NCBI GenBank assembly: GCA_030538175.1
Contig: JAUNUL010000073.1
Coordinates: 1 to 10,407, forward strand
Length of the DNA: 10,407 bases
Origin: Propionibacteriaceae bacterium
GTDB taxonomy: Bacteria; Actinomycetota; Actinomycetes; Propionibacteriales; Propionibacteriaceae
Direction of reading: 5' to 3'
Notes under the pieces: model-generated
Databases searched by the model: none
What the model was told of the DNA's origin: nothing
Seen by the model: only the letters and a program-made list of their open reading frames with translations
Program-made: the position numbers and the translations under genes
Shown: positions 6,563-10,407 of the stretch, one piece after another
Position numbering within the stretch: the stretch's first letter is position 1
Layout of the letters: every line of letters starts with the position of its first letter

Positions 6563-7747
6563 GTGACCGACCGACTGCGCATCGCCCAGCTCGCCAACTT
6601 CGTCGGGCCGGTGTCCGGGGGGATGCGGCAGGCGATCGAGCGGTTGGGTGAGGGCTACGTGGCCGCGGGCCACGAGCGGATCCTCGTGATGCCGGGTGAG
6701 CGCGATGAGACGGTCGAGACCGAAGCCGGGATCGTCGTGACGGTCGCGAGCCCCCATCTGCCCAACTCGGCGTACCGGATGATCGCCCAGCCCTGGCGCG
6801 CCCTGGTCGCGTTGGACCGTTTCCAGCCGACGACCGTGGAGGTGTCGGATAAATGGACGCTGTCGCCGGTGGCCGGTTGGGCGCGGCGGCGCGGCATCGG
6901 CTCGATCCTGTTCAGCCACGAGCGGTTGGACGACATGCTGGGGCTGTGGCTGCGTCGGGCGTTCGGTGTGGAGACCGCGGTGGGTGCGTTGAATCGGCGG
7001 CTGGCCCAGGCGTTCGATCGGGTGGTGGTGACGTCGGGGTACGCCGCGGATGAGTTCCTGGACACCACCGCCAGCCTGGCGAGGGTGCCGCTCGGGGTGG
7101 ACCTCGCGACGTTTCGGCCCGATGTGGGGACGCCAGCCGAGGATGGGCTGCTCAAGCTCTGTTATGTCGGGCGGCTGTCGCGGGAGAAGAGCCCGCACCT
7201 GGCGGTCGCGGCGGCGGTCGAGGTGCACCGCCGCGGCGTCCCGATGCGGATGGACGTCTATGGCGATGGTCCTCACCGCGATGAGTTGGTCGAGATCGCC
7301 GGCGATGCGCCGGTGGTCTTCCATGGTTATCTGTCGGGTCGCAACGAGGTCGCGCGAGCGTACGCCGCAGCGGATGCGTCCTTGAGCGTGTGTCCGGCGG
7401 AGACCTTTGGATTGGCGGTGCTGGAGGCGCTCGCGACGGGCACACCGGTCGTGACCGCCGATCGCGGGGGAGCGCGGGAACTGGTCGATGAGACCTGCGG
7501 GGAATGGGACCGCCCCGACGCGATGCATCTGGCGGACGCGATCGAGCGCATGGCTGCGCGGCCCCGGGTGCAGACCCGGGCAGCGGCGCGGGCGCGGGCC
7601 GAGCAGTTTGCGTGGTCCCGCAGCGTCGAGCTGATGCTCGACCTGCACCGGGAGCTCGCTCGAGACGAGCCCTATCAATCGAAGTGGCGGGACAGGGTGC
7701 GGGGCATGTTGCGGCCCCGCGCGCAGGATGAGGAGAAGGGCTTGTGA
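6563..7747 (+). CDS. Glycosyltransferase family 4 protein (GT-B fold, mannosyltransferase-like), 394 aa
   Basis: A classical GT4 enzyme. The N terminus RIAQLANFVGPVSGGMRQAI (6-25) carries the Gly-Gly acceptor-side loop (G19-G20). The second half starts after VPLGVDLATFRPD and shows CYVGRLSREKSPHLAV (R204, K209), DVYGDGPHRDEL (near 232) and the E-x7-E motif in CPAETFGLAVLEAL (E280 and E288), then GTPVVTADRGGARELV. The length is typical. The pattern is that of the group holding PimB- and MgtA-like GDP-mannose-dependent alpha-mannosyltransferases, so mannose transfer is plausible, but related UDP-sugar enzymes cannot be excluded. There is no signal or membrane span; it would work at the cytosolic face. 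The GTG start fits the leaderless promoter. Its TGA (7745-7747) overlaps the GTG of the transglutaminase-like gene, implying translational coupling. Confidence 0.9.
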   Translation: MTDRLRIAQLANFVGPVSGGMRQAIERLGEGYVAAGHERILVMPGERDETVETEAGIVVTVASPHLPNSAYRMIAQPWRALVALDRFQPTTVEVSDKWTLSPVAGWARRRGIGSILFSHERLDDMLGLWLRRAFGVETAVGALNRRLAQAFDRVVVTSGYAADEFLDTTASLARVPLGVDLATFRPDVGTPAEDGLLKLCYVGRLSREKSPHLAVAAAVEVHRRGVPMRMDVYGDGPHRDELVEIAGDAPVVFHGYLSGRNEVARAYAAADASLSVCPAETFGLAVLEALATGTPVVTADRGGARELVDETCGEWDRPDAMHLADAIERMAARPRVQTRAAARARAEQFAWSRSVELMLDLHRELARDEPYQSKWRDRVRGMLRPRAQDEEKGL

Positions 7748-8430
7748 CCAATTCGACAGCCGACCGACGGGCTCGCCACCTGCGGTGGGTGATCCCCGTG
7801 GCGTTGGCGACGGTCGCCGTCGCGCCAGTGATCGCGCGGACACCACGTCCGGAGATCCGCGAACCGGAGGGGGTCCGCACGCTCGCCGACGCGGTCCAGC
7901 ACTGCCGGAACACGGGGCTGACCGGCTGGGATCTGGTGGCGTACGCCCAGGATCTGGTGCACCGCAAGTTCTCGCGCTATTCGATCCTCAGCCTGTGGGA
8001 GACCCCCAGTCGGGCGTTCAAGAACTCACGGGGATATTGCAGCCAATACAACGGCGCGCTCTGGCACATCCTGCGTGAGCTGGGTTTTGAGGCCGACCGG
8101 GTGTTCGCGACCCGCGTGCGTCAGGACAGCAACCCTTGGTGGCGGATGGGCCATTCCTGGGTGCAGGTCACCATCGACGGGCGGACGCTCGACGTCTGCG
8201 CCGGGAGGCCCGACAACCGGCCGGGGCACGTGTCGTTCATCCCGGTGACCGAGGTGCTGCCGTTCGGGGCGTTCACTTATTGGAACACCAACAACGGGAT
8301 GGTTCTGTTCACGCTCGGCACCGTCTGGCGGACCCTGCTGCGCGGTCAGCCATTGCCCCGTTGGGTGGAGCGCGAGTTCGGCACTCGGGTGCACGAACCC
8401 GACCCGGCAGACCGCCAGACGCCTGGCTGA
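7744..8430 (+). CDS. Membrane-anchored transglutaminase-like (Cys-His-Asp) protein
   Basis: A 228-aa protein. After a basic start (ADRRARHLR), residues about 14-31 (WVIPVALATVAVAPVIA) form a hydrophobic segment, a likely signal anchor or uncleaved signal peptide, so the rest should face outside. The body carries the order of a transglutaminase-like domain: C99 in SRGYCSQYNGAL, H137 in MGHSWVQVTI and D150 in GRTLDVC, the expected Cys-His-Asp triad. Members of this superfamily act as proteases, amidases or crosslinking enzymes; which applies here is not visible. The GTG start overlaps the stop of the preceding GT4 gene (GTGA), with an AGGAGAAGG-type binding site about 5-13 nt upstream inside that gene. 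Coupling to a glycosyltransferase suggests work on the same envelope glycan or glycoprotein, but this is inference. The tail after about 190 is Arg/Pro-rich. Confidence 0.78.
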   Translation: MTNSTADRRARHLRWVIPVALATVAVAPVIARTPRPEIREPEGVRTLADAVQHCRNTGLTGWDLVAYAQDLVHRKFSRYSILSLWETPSRAFKNSRGYCSQYNGALWHILRELGFEADRVFATRVRQDSNPWWRMGHSWVQVTIDGRTLDVCAGRPDNRPGHVSFIPVTEVLPFGAFTYWNTNNGMVLFTLGTVWRTLLRGQPLPRWVEREFGTRVHEPDPADRQTPG

Positions 8431-8508
8431 GTCACTATGGAGGCCTGGCCTGCGAGCGGCCTGCCGTAGGGAGGTCTGGGCTAGTTCGGCCGGGGCGCAA
8501 TGACGCGC

Positions 8509-8515
8509 AGGAGGG
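8509..8515 (+). promoter_or_regulatory. Ribosome binding site of hmgA
   Basis: AGGAGGG, seven bases before ATG 8523, is the strongest Shine-Dalgarno in the window and fixes the hmgA start. The open frame extends far upstream, but there it overlaps the transglutaminase-like gene and encodes nothing recognisable. Confidence 0.8.
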
Positions 8516-8522
8516 AGCGACC

Positions 8523-9773
8523 ATGGCCTTCTATCGATCCGTCGGCAGCGTGCCGCCCAAACGGCACACCCAGCATCGGGCTCCGGATGGTGAGCTCTAT
8601 CGCGAGGAACTGATGGGTGCGGAGGGGTTCTCCTCGGATTCGTCGTTGCTCTATCACCGCCACCTCCCATCGGCCGTGACCGATATTCGCCCGTGGAGCC
8701 CGGGCGACCTCACGCTCACCCCGAACGAACCGCTCGCGCCGAGGCACCTGAGCCTGCACGACCTGTTCGCTGCGGGTGCCGACCGAGGTGTCGATGCCGT
8801 ACGCGGCCGCCGGCTGCTGCTCGGCAATGCCGACGTCCGGCTGACCTATGTCGCCGCCGACACTGCGAGTCCGTGGTATCGCAATGCCCTCGGCGATGAG
8901 TGCGTCTTCGTCGAGCGGGGGAGTGCACGCTTGGAGACGGTGTTCGGTGCGTTCGACGTCCGCGCCGGTCACTATGCGATCATTCCGCGGGCGACGACCC
9001 ACCGGTGGCTGCCGTCCGCACCCGGGAGCCCGGGCCACGTCGAGCCGTTCCGGGCGTACGCGATCGAGGCGAACAGCCACATCATGCCGCCGCGGCGCTA
9101 TCTGAGCCGCTTCGGGCAGTTGTTGGAACACAGCCCCTATTGCGAACGCGACCTCGTCGGACCGACCGAGCCGCTGCTCGCCGAGGACATCGGGGACGAT
9201 CCGGGGGCGAGCACGGAGGTGTACATCAAGCACCGCGGCGCGGGTCCTGCGGGCGTGGGCGGCAGCGTCCATGTGCTTCCGCACCATCCGCTCGACGTGG
9301 TCGGTTGGGACGGTTGTCTGTATCCCTATCTGTTCCACATTTCCGACTTCGAGCCGCTGACCGGCCGGATCCATCAGCCCCCGCCGGTGCATCAGGTGTT
9401 CGAGGCCCATAACCTCGTGATCTGCAATTTCGTGCCTCGCAAGGTGGACTATCACCCGTTGGCTATTCCAGTGCCGTACTACCACTCCAACGTCGACTCC
9501 GATGAAGTCATGTTCTATGTCGACGGCGACTATGAGGCTCGCAAGGGGTCCGGCATCGGGCGCGGCTCGATCTCGCTACATCCCGGCGGGCACACGCACG
9601 GCCCGCAGCCAGGGGCGATGGAGGCATCGCTGGGTCGGGAGCGGTTCGACGAGACCGCGGTGATGGTCGATACGTTCCGGCCGCTGGATCTCGGGGAGGG
9701 TGCGCTGGCCTGCGATGACGGTGTCTATCGCTGGTCCTGGGGTGGCGGTCGCGGCGGGCCGAGCGGTGCCTGA
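8523..9773 (+). CDS. hmgA: Homogentisate 1,2-dioxygenase
   Basis: A cytosolic Fe(II) dioxygenase that opens the ring of homogentisate to maleylacetoacetate, the central step of tyrosine and phenylalanine degradation. The 416-aa product begins MAFYRSVGSVPPKRHTQH, typical of the shorter bacterial form, and consists of two cupin halves. The metal site is visible: H321 and E328 in YYHSNVDSDEVMFYVDGDYE and H359 in HPGGHTHGPQPG, corresponding to the His-Glu-His ligands of the human enzyme. The region YPYLFHISDFEPLTGRIHQPP is also typical. The strong AGGAGGG site supports ATG 8523. The 92-bp gap upstream (8431-8522) shows no identifiable operator or terminator. The last 8 nt overlap the next gene, fahA, so the two catabolic steps are encoded together. 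No maleylacetoacetate isomerase or hydroxyphenylpyruvate dioxygenase is within the window. Confidence 0.95.
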   Translation: MAFYRSVGSVPPKRHTQHRAPDGELYREELMGAEGFSSDSSLLYHRHLPSAVTDIRPWSPGDLTLTPNEPLAPRHLSLHDLFAAGADRGVDAVRGRRLLLGNADVRLTYVAADTASPWYRNALGDECVFVERGSARLETVFGAFDVRAGHYAIIPRATTHRWLPSAPGSPGHVEPFRAYAIEANSHIMPPRRYLSRFGQLLEHSPYCERDLVGPTEPLLAEDIGDDPGASTEVYIKHRGAGPAGVGGSVHVLPHHPLDVVGWDGCLYPYLFHISDFEPLTGRIHQPPPVHQVFEAHNLVICNFVPRKVDYHPLAIPVPYYHSNVDSDEVMFYVDGDYEARKGSGIGRGSISLHPGGHTHGPQPGAMEASLGRERFDETAVMVDTFRPLDLGEGALACDDGVYRWSWGGGRGGPSGA

Positions 9774-10407
9774 GGCGTTCGGTTCTGCGGGGTTTGGGGG
9801 GTTCGGGCTGGATCATCTGCCCTATGGCGTCTATTCCGTCGCCGATGGCGTACGCCGGGTCGCCACCCGGCTGGGGGACACGGTTATCGACCTGGCGGGC
9901 GCCCTGGCCGGACGGGTCGCGGACGCCGACGAGCTGTTCGCGACCCACACCCTGAACCGGTTCCTGGCTGCGGGGCAGGAGCGCTGGGTCGAGGTCCGGT
10001 CGACGCTCCAGGAAATCCTGGCCGAGCCCGTGCCGGCCGCCGTGCAGCACCCCTTGGCGGCGGTCAGGCTGCACCGACCGGTCGACTTCGCCGACTATGT
10101 GGACTTCTATGCCAGCGAGCACCATGCGACCAATCTCGGTCGGCTGTTTCGTCCCGACGCGGCTGAGCCGCTGCTGCCCAATTGGAAGCATCTGCCGGTG
10201 AGCTATCACGGGCGGGCCGCCACCATCGTGGAATCTGGCGTCGACATCATCCGGCCTTGTGGGCAGCGACTGCTGCCCGGCGAGGATGTCCCGACGTTCG
10301 GCCCGTGTCAGCGGCTCGACATCGAAGCCGAGCTTGGCTTCATCGTGGGCACCCCGACCGCGATGGGGACGCGGATCACGCCGGATGACGCCGACCGGCA
10401 CCTGTTC
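9766..10407 (+). CDS. fahA: Fumarylacetoacetase, N-terminal part (runs off window end)
   Basis: This enzyme splits fumarylacetoacetate into fumarate and acetoacetate, the last step of the homogentisate pathway. 214 codons are present, about half of the usual ~400-430. The N-terminal SH3-like domain shows GFGLDHLPYGVYSV. The start of the catalytic FAH domain shows DYVDFYASEHHATNLGRLFR with D113 (metal ligand position) and H120 (the catalytic histidine position of mammalian FAH), then LPNWKHLPVSYHGRA, and RLDIEAELGFIVGT with E187 and E189 (further metal ligands). The remaining ligands lie beyond the window. The GTG start overlaps the last 8 nt of hmgA and gives the usual distance to LPYG. An in-frame GTG at 9742 is possible but would add eight residues and a longer overlap. 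There is no distinct Shine-Dalgarno, suggesting coupled translation with hmgA. Confidence 0.93.
   Translation, partial: MPEAFGSAGFGGFGLDHLPYGVYSVADGVRRVATRLGDTVIDLAGALAGRVADADELFATHTLNRFLAAGQERWVEVRSTLQEILAEPVPAAVQHPLAAVRLHRPVDFADYVDFYASEHHATNLGRLFRPDAAEPLLPNWKHLPVSYHGRAATIVESGVDIIRPCGQRLLPGEDVPTFGPCQRLDIEAELGFIVGTPTAMGTRITPDDADRHLF

Noticed and set aside
8441..8462. aggcc...ggcct inverted repeat after the transglutaminase-like gene, considered as a terminator
   Set aside because: Five-base arms, a 12-nt loop and no T-run. GGCC is self-complementary and frequent in this DNA.
8437..8469. Ten-codon ORF MEAWPASGLP upstream of hmgA, considered as a leader peptide
   Set aside because: No ribosome binding site, no run of Tyr or Phe codons and no alternative hairpins suggesting attenuation. 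Its length is expected by chance.
1..10407. tRNA, rRNA, CRISPR array or riboswitch
   Set aside because: No regularly spaced repeat array, no cloverleaf ending in CCA and no conserved RNA core was recognised by eye. Nearly all of the sequence is accounted for by protein genes.

Overview
The window is GC-rich with frequent GTG starts, short intergenic gaps, TANNNT-type -10 boxes placed directly against start codons, and class II threonine synthase, GH92 and HmgA proteins of actinobacterial character. This suggests a high-GC actinomycete (Actinomycetota). A propionibacterial or related genus is possible, but the sequence does not settle it. All genes read on the + strand.

Layout. (1) 1-99: the acidic C-terminal tail of an unidentified protein, closed by a strong UUCG-loop terminator at 120-145. 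(2) 284-1688: thrC (threonine synthase), apparently expressed from a leaderless promoter. It carries a reading-frame break near 1540. About 35 bp that should encode the conserved block resembling LETALPxKF are missing, and the last 48 codons lie in another frame. (3) 1679-2765: a ~1.09 kb module bounded by two perfect 26-bp inverted repeats. It holds one gene, an AbiEi-like/DUF559 (Vsr-like, PD-(D/E)XK) nuclease. The thrC stop and the nuclease stop each lie inside one copy of the repeat. (4) 2766-2917: a non-coding stretch with three related short direct repeats. (5) 2918-5122: a GH92 alpha-mannosidase without a signal peptide. (6) 5214-6512 and 6563-7747: two different GT4 (GT-B fold) glycosyltransferases; the second is preceded by a leaderless promoter and overlaps (GTGA) a membrane-anchored transglutaminase-like protein (7744-8430). 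(7) 8523-9773 and 9766 to the window end: homogentisate 1,2-dioxygenase (hmgA) and the first half of fumarylacetoacetase (fahA), overlapping by 8 nt. These are two steps of the tyrosine/phenylalanine degradation pathway.

How the genes fit together. The hmgA-fahA pair is a clear catabolic unit: ring cleavage of homogentisate, then hydrolysis of fumarylacetoacetate after an isomerisation not encoded here. The GH92, the two GT4 enzymes and the transglutaminase-like protein look like a small glycan-related neighbourhood, possibly mannose-based, but substrates cannot be read from the sequence. The least ordinary part is the nuclease module with its perfect inverted repeats next to a damaged thrC. 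It could be a small mobile or homing-like element, or a pair of dispersed repeats flanking a solitary nuclease gene.
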